From contig NW_020289998.1 in NCBI RefSeq assembly GCF_003144195.1, positions 252,459 through 316,458 on the forward strand: a DNA stretch of 64,000 nucleotides, in the 5' to 3' direction. Numbering within the stretch: the first letter of the stretch is position 1; each line of letters starts with the position of its first letter. Position numbers and translations under genes: made by a program. This document shows positions 12,623 through 25,000 of the stretch, piece by piece. Source of the DNA: Ceraceosorus guamensis (Eukaryota; Basidiomycota; Exobasidiomycetes; Ceraceosorales; Ceraceosoraceae). Under the pieces are notes generated by a model that did no database searches, had not been told where the DNA came from, and saw only the letters and a list, made by a program, of their open reading frames with translations.

Positions 12623-14108
12623 TCAGAGGACCACGCATCGACAACCGCCAGCATCCTTCTCCTTGTCGCCGTACTTGCCCCCTTTTGATTTGGACTTTGA
12701 TCTGGAGTGTCGCCTCTCGCTGCCGTTGCCAGTGCCGCCAGGGCCACGCAAGAGCATGCTAGCTCTTGTGGCAGCCTCAAAGATGTTCTGTCCCATGATG
12801 AACAATTACAGCGCATCAACACTAATTGCCGCTTTGCGACAATGCACCGTGAGGTGAATCACTCACGTCCACTCCATCATTCTTCAGCGCTGAGCATTCA
12901 TGATAGGACCTCGCGCCAATCTGCTGGGCAATCGCCTTGCCCTGAAGGTGGACATCGCAACCAAAGATTCAGTTAACCTGCAAAGCGACTCATGCTCGCT
13001 CACTCACTTGAGCTGTGGTCACAAATCTGCTCGCAGCACCAACTCGCCCTTCAGCCTCATCTCGCAGATCCCTCTTGCAGCCTACGAGTAAGACGGGCAC
13101 CTGAGGGCCGCAAATTTGCCGTACCTCTTCCATCCACTGCGCGCGCAAGTGATTTCGGCGTGAAATCAGCAATGCGACGGATTACGAGCAGTCTCAAGAC
13201 GCCTCACCTTGACTGTGACATTATCAAGAGAGTCGGGTGTGTCGATGCTAAAGGCTATGAGTATGACGTGGGCTTGAGAGTACGAAAGCGGCCTCAGGCG
13301 CTGCGGACAGAGAAGCGTCAACGGGACCGAACGCCATTTGCGAGCAATCAGTGTCCAGGCCTCTACTTACCTCGTACTCTTCCTGACCCCTGTCCGCGTC
13401 GTGCAGTGAAGATTAAAGGTCTGATCAGAGTGACCCTCGAATGATGACACTTTGGACCCCGTAGCCGACTCACGCAGTATCCCACAACGCCAGCTGTACT
13501 GGCTTACCATCCAATCTTATTTCAGCAACGTAATTTTCAAATATTGCTAGCGGTACGCAAGATGGAATACGTTCAGTTACAGAAGCAGCCTGGCGTTTCG
13601 CGGGATCTGCATCTCAAACTCACTAGGTTCCTGGCGCGTTGGACGGGCGAAGGTAGAGAAGCGACCGACGTGTTGGTCAATCATTCAGCAAAGACGGAGC
13701 TACGAAGTTGGTAGCCCTACACAAAGGTCTACGGCAGCGACTGGGCTGTGCTTGTGCACCTCGCAGCTCCCATTGAGCGCTTTGCGAGGTGCTGATCCAG
13801 CGCCCCAGCATTCTTCCACACTTTCGTCCCCTGTTCGCGCGTCGCAGGCCAACCTGTTGTCTGAACTCACATATTCGTGTGGAAAGTCTCCAACGGCAAA
13901 GACGCAAAGCAAGCTTGTCTTGCCGCAAGCGCCATCTCCAACAATGACCAGCTTCCTTCTGATCTGCGGACGTGCGGATACGAGTCGCGCAGAGAGAAGG
14001 ACAAGCGGTGAGTTGATGGGTAAGTCTTTGCCTTTGTGCAGCTCGCATTTGGCCAGCCCTGCGCTCGCTCTTCCGCGCGCGAGCTTCACTCACAGGATCC
14101 GGAGCCAT
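12623..14108 (-). CDS. RHO3: Rho3-type small GTPase with a 7-base micro-exon
   Basis: Rho3 GTPases act at the plasma membrane in polarised growth and exocytosis. Nine exons: 14108-14094, 13963-13871, 13630-13624, 13546-13474, 13389-13371, 13300-13208, 13136-13008, 12941-12867, 12787-12623. The product is 222 residues. Motifs: P-loop GDGACGKT (14-21), switch I YEPTIFENY (37-45, effector Thr39), DTAGQEEYERLRP (61-73), GCKRDLRDE (119-127, in place of the usual N/TKxD), ECSALKN, basic Ser/Lys-rich tail, and prenylation box CVVL at the end. The sequence YEPT, rather than YVPT, and the G4 variant favour Rho3 over RhoA/Rho1. Exon 3 is only GAACCTA, flanked by CAG and GTGAGT, and restores the canonical loop exactly. 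Exon 5 is 19 bases. The first exon encodes just five residues. A longer start cannot be excluded but has no family support. Confidence 0.95.
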
Positions 14109-15944
14109 GCTGATGGGCGCGATTGAGACTGCCTGTGCCTCAAGCGCGCTTCTCTTGCCAGATCCTTCTTCGATACGTGTCCCGGATTGTCGAGCCCTCT
14201 CCGTATACAAGCGTCGACTTGCTCGCGTTGCGTGGCCCTGGTGATGCGTGTATGCGTGAGACTGCGCTGCACCAGAAAGTCGAGTTCGCGAAGTGGAAAC
14301 ACCTCGTCTGCAGAGGTGTCTTGGTTGGGCGTGCGAGGAGCTTCGCGTCGACTGCGAGTGCCGATGCGAAATGCGATGATGTGAGGGTAGCAATGGCTGT
14401 GCACGCTCAGTCGTGGCTTATTGTGACGGATTCCACTCTCAGAATGGGGCCGCGCACAGCTATCAGCTACAGATGTAGCTGCTGATGAATACTGACCACG
14501 ATCGCTCGGCCGGTACTCGGTGCGCGCCAAGCCGGAGCAAACCTCGAGAAAGTGCGACGTCGGTGAGGCTCAGCTAAGCTCAGCTCCCTGGCTGCGCCGC
14601 GAGTGGCTTGTAAGCGTGAATCGGTTCGGAATTGTTGGAATTTTTGCGGTAGGCCATCAATTGTAGACGTGATTGCAATCTGAATGCGTGAGCAGACAAC
14701 ACCGAGACCTCCTGCGTAGGTGGAGACTCATCAGACTGCACGGGTCAATGGGGACGTGATGGTCGGCCTGCGAAGGTTGACGCGCACCAGACACCAGCAG
14801 CTGATGTACCTAGGCACAATCAAGCAGCTGGCAGGCATCAGCAGGCGTGCGTGCGTGCATGCATGCATCAGCCTACCAAGCTTTCCGAGCCATGGAGTGT
14901 CAACGCGGTGCGATGCACACGATCGTGATCGATTTGGTGGGGCGCCTTTCTTACGCCAGAGTGTCGCGCGCGGCAGCTTCATCATTTGAATTCAGCACAG
15001 CAGCTGCAGCAGCACGGCATATATGCTGTGTGCTGCAGGCTGCTGCTGCTGATGATGATGCATGGAAGCGCATCACGGGCGCGCGCGCGGATTCCGTTCT
15101 TATTGATATTTAAAGATTATATACATCTCGCACACCTGCAAGACGAGACGCGGCCACCCGAAATTCAAGATTCAAGATCGATCACGTGGCTGTCAATGAT
15201 TCAGCATGTCCTTAGGCTGCCGCGCTGCTGATGCATGCGCTCGACGCGCTATGCGGCGTAGGTGCTTTTGACGTGCTGGACTCGCCGTAACTCTATCCGT
15301 GATGGCATCCCCAACAATTTGAGTGTACGCTGCACTGGAGCGCTCTAGCATCTAGCGTGGGAGTACTGAATGGAGCTGAATATTCCATTTGTGAGGAGTG
15401 AAGCAAGTTGACGCAGTCAGAGTGCTCAGTCAAGAGTCTTGAGTGATTGGTGAGTGCAGATGGTTTCGTCTGCGCGTGCTGCATGGATGCAAGCCCTCAA
15501 TTGAGGAGACGTTCAAAATTGTCACTTAGTAATTTGACTGTGCGGTACGTGCTGTTGTACCTTGAATTCAAGATCGTGCAAGATCAAGTGCCGGTGTTGC
15601 TCTCGCCCGGGAAGAAGCGTAGCGCCAAAAACGCGTGCCAAAGTGCAGCAACGCGTCGGACGCGCTGCCTTCGTGATTGCATGGTTGCGCGAGGCGATCG
15701 CGATTCGTGATTTGGGTGAGAGCGCAGCAGCAGCGGCATCAAGGACGCGAGCGTACTTGCGAGGCTATGAGGAACTCGACCGTGCCGCTCGTATCAACCA
15801 AGCTCCTTGCGATCACCTCAGCATTCGCACCGCGTCTCAACGCACGTTCATCACTGCTTGCTTCGCAAGACAGACATCCGACTCCCTTGGCGGGCGCTTG
15901 CCAACCGCTGCAGAGAGAGCCGCTCAGTGCGCCGCACTGCAACG
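14109..15944. other. Intergenic, divergent promoters of the Rho3-type gene and CAC1
   Basis: No conserved gene. It contains CAG/CTG-rich and GATGATG runs around 14998-15062, a GCATGCATGCAT palindromic run near 14857-14868, and GATTC/GAGTC words near 15163-15180 and 15405-15445. Confidence 0.5.
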
Positions 15945-18900
15945 ATGGAAAGTTTTCTGATGGCGGCGCCATTGCCCTTGACCTCGGCATCCAGCGCAAG
16001 CGCACTTGGCACGATGAGTTCGGCCAAGGATATGACTGCGACAGATGGGCACGATGCAGCGATGATGGATGCGCCATCCGCCACGAAGCGGAAAGCAGAT
16101 GCGGGGTTCGAGCACCTCGACGCCGAATCTGAACTCCACACGCCGCCTCGTAAAGGGCCATCGGCAAAGAAGGCCAAGCCAACTGGTGCTCATCCAGATG
16201 GCGCTGCTCATCCACCGCAGGCACGCCCAGGTGATGCTCGCGTCGACGTCTTCGGTACCAATGCCACAGCTGGGCCTTCCAAATTGCCTGCCATGGGCAC
16301 ACGGAGGGGCGCCGGCAACAAGGGCAAGAGTCAGCAGCTGGTCACGCTCAAGGGGAACAAGCTCATCATCAAGCAAAAGACCTTGGACGCAAAGGACCAG
16401 ATGTCAACATTGCAGGGTATGTCTGCATTCATCGACTGTGCAATATCAAGGCGCTTACAATCCTGCTTCGCTGTACGCAGGCCGCATCAACCTCAATGCG
16501 TACGTGCAGAGCTGCACCGGGCCAGTCGAGCAACTCCCCGATGAGCATCTGCCAGTCATCGCAAAGCTAGCTCAAGAGTCGTGAGTGGCGCAATTTCCTT
16601 GCACCAAAGGTTGCATAGTCTAATCTCACTCGTATCGCTCATCCTGCACCTCGCAGCGACAAGACTTTGGTAGATCTAGTGCGATCTATAGTCAAGATCA
16701 TTCTTCCCTCGAGCGACGACGTCACCAGCGCACTATCGGGTTGTGCAAAGAGTCTGCGTAAGTCGGAGCGTTGGGTCGCCCGCACGTGGATCATGCCACT
16801 CATGAACCAAACTCAATCACGTTCGTCCAAAGCCACGCTCACGTCTGAGGCGGTGCACAAGGCGATCCTCAGCGTCGCTGATAGAGTCAACTATGGAGTA
16901 GAGAGCGATCCTCTGGGGAGGGACTCGGTCCCGCCAGTGAGTCGCGAGCTTGCGTTACGCCGCTGGTTGAGCCATGCTTATACTCGTCGGCATCAACAGG
17001 GCATGCAAATGTGGCGGTGGGAAGTTCGGGACGATGCCATGCTGCCGAGCGAGATTCGAGAAAAGCTGCTCGCCAGGCGAGAAGAACGCGTCGCATCCAT
17101 TAAACCCGACATTGAGCGGATCATGGAAGCGATGCCTGAGGAAGAGCGGCTTACCCTCTTGAAGGCGACCAGAAGACCTCTGCCTAGCAAAGCCGCACAA
17201 GCTGACCAGTCAAGTGCGGCGCCAGAGCCCCAAAAGGAGATCCCAATCGTCTCTTCGGCGCTTGAATCGTCGGCTTCCAAGACGCCCTTACTAAAAAGTG
17301 GCGTTGGCAGGGACGCTTCTACCGCAATAGAGATTGACGAGGAAGGCGATGAGGAGCAGGATTCCGGCATTGGTAGCGCATCCTCAAATGGTTCGCCTGT
17401 GAAGAAGCAAAAGACGAACGCAGGCAAAGCGGCTCCGGAGCAAAAAAAGGTGAAGGTGTTGGACCCAGAAGCGCTGGCGAAGCAGGCCGAGCGAGAGGAA
17501 AAGAAGCGCGAGCGCGAGCTGAAGCGAAAAGAGATGGAAGAGAAAAGGGCGGCCAGGGAGGCGCTATTGGCCAAGAAAGAGCACATGAAGCAAAAGGCCG
17601 CTTCTTTCATGTCTGGCTTTCTGGCTCGTGGAAGGTCGCCTTCGCCTATTAAGCATTCACGGCAGCCCGAGATCAAGGATCAAACCGATTATGAGCGCAC
17701 ATTCTTGCCTTGCGAATACAAGGACATAGCTCCCGTCAATCGATTCCACAAGGCGGCGAGTCTTGACCTGCTTGACAACATTGGCACTGGACAGCCCACC
17801 TGTGGGGGTGAGTGAGCGTATCTGCTGGAAGCAAGTCACGCGCTTACATTGCACATCTCTATCTTCGCGTGCAGAGCTCTTGGCCCAATGTGTGCGCGGC
17901 TCGGCGAGCGATAGTCGCTCAAGCATGCCGGTTCGACGTCGGCGCAGAGGCATTCACCCACGCGCCAATGTCCGCGAGACGTTTCGCCTCGTGAACGAAG
18001 CCGGCCTTGTCGGAAGCGCTTCGGAAGAGGACGCGCGTACCAGTCTGAAGAGATTGTCGAACCGCAGGAATGTCCCTATCAAATTCTTGCAGTTTGAGAG
18101 CGACAGACGACCAGCTTGGTTCGGTGCGTCCTTGCGAAAGTACACGTTTGGCTCACCATGTGCCACACTGACCCGGCGTGATTTGCGCCTGCCAGGCACG
18201 TGGACTCGCAGCTCTAACCTAGTCGGCGCACGCAACCCCTTCGGACAGGATCCTGTTGCGCTAGATTACACGTATGATAGCGACGCCGAGTGGGAAGATG
18301 TTGGAGCGATAGAGGGCGAGGAAGTGGACAATGACAAAGAGGACGACGCAGGAAGTGGGTCTGACGGCGATTCGGAAATGGACGATTGGCTTGTGGATGA
18401 TCTCGAGGAGGAAGATGAGCCCGAAGGCGAGGATGGACACTCTGACATCGTCGAGACGGACAAAGACGGAAATGCACTCTCTGCATCGCACAAAATGGAA
18501 TCTGCACTCGGAACCCCGCCGCTCTCGACGCGCCCTGCCACTGCTATCAACCAGTTGCAAGTCAAGAAGAAGCGAGTCAAGCCAATTGGCCGCAGATTCA
18601 CTTCCAAGCTTGTGCCAATCTCCATGGGGCCGCACTGGGAATCGACCCTTGGCGAATCTTCGCATGATGCATTCAAGCCGTACCAAATGGAGTTCCTGAA
18701 TGGTGAGCAGTTTCCTGCGGCACAACATCGCGCTCGAGCTGTGCTGACAGAGTTCGTGCGTGCGAATTTTTTCCAGGCGCGTACCCAGGTCTCAATCCTT
18801 TCACGTATGTGCAGGCGACAGCAGAGCCTGAACAAAGCAAAGTCGAGTCAGCTGCTGTCACCGCATCTTCGCCATCCAAGGCTGTAGCCATGCAGACACA

Positions 18901-19243
18901 GGCATCGCTCGGCGTCTTGCAAAGAGCACTCAATTCAGCAGCGGTCACCGAGCCAATCAATAGCAGCTTGACGCCCAACGCCTTCGGCGTCCTGACAACT
19001 CCAGCTCCAGCAGCAAAGGTAGTCAAAAGCGCATTTCCGAGCGAGAGCATTCCCGCTCTGCTCAGGGCCGTCGAGGGACGCACGCAGACGAAGATTCTCC
19101 TGATCGAATCTCTGCGTGGAGAATTTGCTGGTGTAGCTCGAAACGCCATCGAAGCTGCTGTTGACCAGTACACGGAGAGAGAGGGCAAGAAGGCCACTAG
19201 CAAATGGATCGTCAAGGCCAACTTCAAACACTTGGTCGCTTAG
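15945..19243 (+). CDS. RLF2: Chromatin assembly factor 1 large subunit (Rlf2/Cac1, p150 type)
   Basis: CAF-1 deposits H3-H4 behind replication forks; this is the scaffold subunit that binds PCNA and histones. Exons: 15945-16416, 16481-16580, 16657-17807, 17875-18123, 18196-18702, 18777-19243, giving 981 residues. Visible order: Ser/Ala-rich N terminus with basic patches; a helical Rlf2-specific region; a highly charged K/E/R coiled coil (EREEKKRERELKRKEMEE, around residue 470); the signature ALDYTYDSDAEWEDVG followed by an acidic Asp/Glu stretch (about 675-755); FTSKLVPISMGPHWES; and a C-terminal winged-helix-like domain ending KATSKWIVKANFKHLVA. All splice phases agree. The start ATG 15945 is the first that gives the complete frame. 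Nearest neighbours are functionally unrelated. Confidence 0.95.
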
Positions 19244-19670
19244 GGGGCCATTTGCGCACGTCTCATCCACTTAGCACGATTTTCTTGAAGCAGATATCGA
19301 GTTTCGAATCGATGCAACAGGTGACGCGACACTGGAGACGTGCTGTCGCATCCATACCTCCCAGGCTTCTCTCTCACTTTTGCAATATCATTTCCCATTT
19401 CAACCGTGACCTTTTGTAGCCGACTTATGTGCAGACGGAGCTTCTTCGTTATGCATCAGCGCGAGCTGATCGACGATCTGGGTAGGAAGTTGAATCGGCG
19501 GTGAGCCTCTTGGCAATGTTGGAGTTGACGGACGTGTCTTTTTCAGAACTCACGTAACTGCTGTCTGCGTAGCCGAGCACGGTTGATATTTGCGAGCTGT
19601 GAATGTAATCTCATCAGGCATCAGCACGCGTTCGCGCAAGGCTTGTCACCGGACGTGGACCCCTTCAAGC
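19244..19670. other. Convergent 3' intergenic region
   Basis: 427 bases between the CAC1 and PRO1 stop codons. It should contain both polyadenylation regions. No gene seen. Confidence 0.6.
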
Positions 19671-21426
19671 TCACCTCTTGATACCCTTTATCCTTTCCGA
19701 CTCGATCGAGTTGTAATTCGCCAGGCCTCTGCCGACTTCGATCAGTTCCCAGTCCAGTTCGGAGGGCGCGTCTCTAGCGAGGGCAGGCTCAGCCAGGTGA
19801 GCGTGTTGATCCTCGCCTGCGAGATGAATCGGAGTAGTAGCACCGCTACCATCGGAGCTCTTGATGAAGGTCGTCAAGCCCCGTCGAGCCAACGCCGCAG
19901 CGGACATGGATTCCTGAATCGCTTGCGAATGATGATGCGCATCACGCTCGACGTTGGTACCCGTAGCTTCTGCGCTCGAAGCGACGCGATGTCGACGCAA
20001 GACAATCCTTACAGCTTGCATGCGTTCCCAAGTGCCTTCCACGCCTACCACTCCAGCTGGCAGCAATCTGCCTCCGCTCTCGGGCTTGGATATCCTCGCA
20101 AAAGCTCCTTCATCGATGACGAGTGTGCCCGCTGGATGCAGCGCGTGCAACAACGACCACTTGCGCTGCGCCAAAGGCTCAGAGGTGGGCAGAAAGAGTG
20201 TGTGCGGTGGGTCGAGGATAGGCGGGCAGCCGACCTTGGAGAGCTCCTCCGCATCCAGCAACGAAGAGATGGACGAGACCATGCCCTGGTCACTGTTTGG
20301 CAAACGCTGATCTGCATCAAGAGGGGGTAGACCACGAGCAACGACGGACAAGATGTTTGTTGGCTGGTTGCCATTGAGAATCACTGTGGCTACGCCTGCC
20401 GCTGTTGCGAGCTCGGCAGCAATCAGCTTCGTCTGCATTCCGCCAGTGCCAAAATTTGAGCCTGGTGTGTCGACGCTCACTGAGGAAGGAAGGGGAAAAG
20501 CCGAGGTCACTCGATGGCATCAGTATACACGCTTGCTCAAGTCTTGCCATCTGCAACGCGCTCAGATACGCACCGGCCTTTCGTGCCAAAGCCACGTTCC
20601 GCACGACTCCCAGCCTCCTCGCATTGGGGTTGGAGTTCGGATTGCCAGTGTACAGCCCGTCCACGTCTGTGCAGAGAAAGAGGTAGTCGGCATCCACGAT
20701 GCCAGCGGCGATAGCACTGAGAGTGTCGTTGTCGCCAAACCTGAGTTCCGACACTGAGACGGTATCGTTTTCATTGATGATGGGGATGGAGGAGAAGGGC
20801 AAAGAGAGCAGCGTAGAAAGCGTCGTCTTGGCATTCTCGAAGCGAGGGCGCTGCACGAAGCGGGGAAAAGGGGGATGCGCAACAAAGCGCGTGCAACAAA
20901 GCGCGTGTGAGCGAGAGCCGGCTTAGCATCGCAAGACACGAGCATCGACACTCACATCGCCGAGATCGTTCCTGGTGAGCAGAACCTGTGCAACGCTGAT
21001 GCCGACTTGCGCAAACAGGCTGTCCCAAAGCGCAATGAGCCTAACCTGACCCAGCGCGGCCAGCGCCTGCCTCTCCCCTACGCTCTTTGGCTTCTCGTTC
21101 AACCCCATTCTCAATCTTCCCATTCCGATGGCTCCCGAACAGACGATGACGACCGAATGTCCGTCTTTGCGTAACGCCGCGCATGTTTCCACGATGGAGG
21201 AGAGGACGGAAAGCTTGGGCTGACTGGTGAGGGACGAGAGGATGGAGGATGTTCCGAGCTTGATGACGATCCGCTTGCCTTTGGGTGGATTGGCCGCTGA
21301 CACTGTCGAGGTTGAGGCAACGACATCATGCTGCGCCTTGCCGCTGCTGCTAGGTTCGCCGCCCAACGTGGCAGAGACCAAGCTGGCTGTGGTCGCAGCT
21401 CCGTGAATCGGCGGTCTTGAAGACAT
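19671..21426 (-). CDS. PRO1: Glutamate 5-kinase with C-terminal PUA domain
   Basis: Catalyses ATP-dependent phosphorylation of glutamate to gamma-glutamyl phosphate, the first step of proline synthesis in the cytosol. Exons: 21426-20956, 20850-20574, 20479-19671; 518 residues. Motifs of the amino-acid kinase fold: RIVIKLGTSS near residue 50, VIVCSGAIGMGRLRM, NDLGD at the first junction, PIINENDTVSV, FGDNDTLSA, DVDGLYTGNP, and GTGGMQTKLIAAELA with the catalytic-loop Lys. The C-terminal part contains RKWSLLHALHPAGTLVIDEG and GRLLPAGVVGVEG, the PUA-domain hallmark found in ProB-type enzymes. It is longer than the yeast enzyme (about 430 residues) because of a Ser/Thr-rich N terminus and Ala/Ser-rich inserts in the PUA half. 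It is divergent from the FGAM synthase gene, with a shared upstream region of about 600 bases. Confidence 0.96.
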
Positions 21427-22020
21427 TTCACGTGCGCGAGAGCATGGAAGCTGTGGCTTACATGCACGGTACGAAGCTTGTTGAGCTGGAAATATTGTGG
21501 TCTATATGCGCCTACGGTGGGCTCGATCTGCGGGCAGAGAGGATGAGGTGGTGGGCGATGGCAGCTCCATAGGAGCACAGAAGCGCTTCCTCGCACGAGC
21601 GACCAATACAAACGTGAGTGATGAGTTCGCTTCTGTGCGCGACTTCCTGTCGCGCTGCTCCATTCTCGGTTTTCATGTCAAATACGTGAGTCACAGTGAC
21701 GCTTCAAGAGAAAGCAAGTCCGCGGACTTGATGGAGTCGTGAGTGTAAGCTGTGTCATTTTTCCCAATCTTGCACGGTCACGTGTTCACTGCAGCGAGCC
21801 TGCGAGCTAATTTTCTTCGCAGCACGGTGCCATGAATCGCGAAGGCAGCTGTTTGTGATTTGTTGGGAACGTGAGGTGAGTGAGTCACCTGAAAGGCATG
21901 CAGCAGTCACAGTCTTGAGTCGTAAATCTTGAGTCATTCAAATTCAATTGAAGTCAAGGCGTGGCAGAGGATGCTCACCATCGGCATTGCTCTCGTGTCA
22001 TTGCTGTGCTGCGGCGACCG
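21427..22020. promoter_or_regulatory. Divergent promoter region, PRO1 / FGAM synthase
   Basis: 594 bases between two divergent starts. Near 21905-21950 it carries a cluster of TTGAGT/GAGTC/ATTC words (AGTCTTGAGTCGTAAATC). No clear TATA box was identified. The two genes serve amino-acid and purine synthesis, so joint control is possible but not shown. Confidence 0.45.
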
Positions 22021-25000
22021 ATGCTCTCCACTCAGCTCTCGAAGCAGAGCTCATCCAGGTGCGCTTCCGCGATGGTCCACAACTCGTCGGCCGCGGAATC
22101 GAAGGCCATGTTGGCCTTGGCCGGCAGCTCGCCCATGCCAGTCGCCAAGCGGGAACAGACGCTGAAAGCTGTGCAAGCGCATATTCCCCATCTCGTCTCC
22201 CTCGACTCGCTCTACCTCCACTTTGTCTCTCCCACCTCGAGCAGCGCTCTGCAATTGCTCTCCACTGCGTCCTCCTCTGAACGGCTTTTGCTGGACAACT
22301 TGCTCGGCTACGGGGACCACCATGCGCTTCCTCATACGCGCTCTGCCATTCAAGCTGCTCTTGCTGCGCAGAGCAGTGGAGCGTCGACGACGACGGTGCT
22401 TTTCGTCACGCCCAGACCCGGTAACATCAGCCCTTGGTCTTCCAAGGCGACAGACATTGCACGTTTGTGCACTTTGGGCGACCACGTCGAGCGCATCGAG
22501 CGTGGTCAAGCGTACGTGCTCACCGGCATGGAGCTGAACGAGGCTCAGATCGCATCCTTCGCCGATCTCTTGCATGACCGCATGACTCAGTCCATCTCCA
22601 CCGCGCCCCCAAATGCTACGGCGTTGTTTGGCAAAGACGATCCTGCACCTCTTCGCACAGTGTCGTTGGGCGAAAAGGACTTCGATGCGGCAGTCGCAAA
22701 GCTGTCTTCAGCCAACGAGCAGCTCGGTTTGGCTTTGGCACCGGACGAGATCAACTATTTGGTCAAGGCTTTTGTGTCTGGCGGTCAAGACGTCGGAGCT
22801 GCAGAGGCGCTGGGCAGGGATCCGACGGATGTGGAGCTGTTCATGTTTGCTCAGGTCAACTCGGAGCACTGCAGGCACAAGATCTTCAACGCGGATTGGA
22901 CCATCGATGGCCAGCGCATGCCCAACACGCTGTTCGGAATGATCAGAAACACGCACAAGCTCCACCCCGAGCACACCATCAGCGCATACAGCGATAATGC
23001 AGCTGTGCTCGAAGGCAGCGACGCCAACCACTTTGCAGCACGAGCCAGTGATGCCCCGCTCACGCGGTACGAGGCGCATTACGAAGCGATGCCGATTCTC
23101 ATCAAAGTCGAGACCCACAACCATCCCACTGCCATCAGTCCCTATCCTGGAGCAGCGACTGGATCAGGCGGTGAGATTCGCGATGAGGGTGCAGTGGGAC
23201 AAGGTTCAAAACCCAAGGCGGGACTCGTCGGTTTCATGACCTCCAACTTGCTCTTACCCGAGCCGTGCGCCCCGGAGAGCGGCTCCAAAGCGAGGCAGCC
23301 GTGGGAACAGGACGTGGGCAAGCCGAGCCACATCGCTAGCGCTTTGGACATCATGCTGGATGCGCCATTAGGCAGCGCGAACTTCAACAATGAGTTCGGC
23401 AGACCGGGGCTCGGTGGATTCTGGCGCACTTGGTGCCAACGCGTGCCGGTGAGTTGCAAGCTGAAATCATCACAGCTGCAGCTTGCTCTCTCGAAGGTGA
23501 GGTGCTGACAACATGCTGTGCACCACACATCAGACGGAGGGTCCCGAGGGGTCGACCGAGATACGCGGCTATCACAAGCCCATCATGCTTGCAGGAGGCA
23601 TGGGCAACGTCAGGCCCAGCCACGCAATAAAGCAGACGATCACGCCTGGCAGCGCCATCATCGTGCTGGGAGGACCTGGCATGCTCATAGGTCTTGGTGG
23701 AGGTGCAGCTTCCTCGATGGCTTCTAGCGCCAGTCGCGCAGCTTTGGACTTTGCGAGCGTGCAGAGAGAAAATCCAGAAATGCAAAGGAGATGTCAGAGC
23801 GTAATCGATGCCTGCACGGCCTCGCTCGACGCTCCAAACCCTATCATCAGCATCCACGATGTCGGTGCCGGAGGTCTTTCGAATGCTTTGCCAGAGCTAG
23901 TTCACGACTCTGGCTGCGGCGGCCGCTTCGAGATTCGCAAGGTTCTCATCGACGACCCCGGCATGAGTCCCATGGAAATTTGGTGCAACGAGAGCCAAGA
24001 ACGATACGTCTTGGCCGTGTCGCAATCCGAGTTGTCCAGGTTCGAGAGTGTTGCTAAACGAGAGCGCTGCCCTTACTCGGTGGTGGGAGTAGCTACAGAG
24101 GAATTGAGACTCGTCGTCACAGACAGCTTGTTGAACTCCACTCCGATTGACCTTCCAATGGCGACGCTATTTGGCAAGCCACCCAAGATTGCTCGGCAGA
24201 GCAAGCATAGCAGTCCACCTCGGTATCCCTTCGACACGACGCTGAAAACTTACCTCGGTTCTGCCACGGACATTTCCGCAGCGGTCACTGAGGCGTTCGA
24301 CAGAGTCCTTCGTCTGCCAACCGTCGGCTCCAAATCCTTCCTCATCACCATTGGCGATCGGTCCATCACCGGTCTCGTGGCTCGGGACCAGATGGTCGGC
24401 CCGTGGCAAGTGCCGGTGGCAGACGTGGCGGTGACTCGCACTGCATATGGATTCGATGACGCGTTGGCTGGCGAGGCGATGGCCTCTGGAGAGCGAACGC
24501 CTCTTGCTCTCCTCGATGCTGCCGCATCAGCTCGTATGGCAGTTGGCGAGGCGTTGACCAATCTGGCAGCGGCCAGTGTGCCGGACCTTAAGCGAGTCAA
24601 GTTGAGCGCCAATTGGATGTGCGCAGCAAGTCACGGAGATGAAGGCGCTCGCTTGTACGACGCTGTGCAGGCGGTCGGATTGGACCTGTGTCCGAAGCTC
24701 GGCTTGTCTATTCCCGTCGGGAAGGATTCGATGTCCATGAAGATGGGCTGGCAAGAGCAGGGCGCGCAACGCGAGGTCACAGCTCCTCTCAGCTTGGTGA
24801 TCACCGCGTTTGCGCCCGTGGACCGCATCGACCGCACGTGGACTCCTCAGCTCAGAGCAGATGTCGATGAAGAGACGGTGCTGTTGTTCGTCGATCTCGC
24901 AAGTGGCAAAGCCCGCATGGGCGGCAGCGCATTGGCACAAACATTCGAGCAACTCGGCAAAGAGGCGCCCGATGTCGAGAGCGCAGATGTTCTGAAGGGC

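Noticed and set aside
13677-14393. 238-codon minus frame covering the start of the Rho3-type gene
   Set aside because: It is a different frame over the same exons; the GTPase motifs are found only in the spliced frame.
15739-16376. Minus-strand frames of 108-187 codons
   Set aside because: Antisense to the first exons of the CAF-1 subunit gene, which has strong family support.
19590-20330. 246-codon plus-strand open frame
   Set aside because: It lies entirely antisense to the well-supported third exon of glutamate 5-kinase and has no motif of its own.
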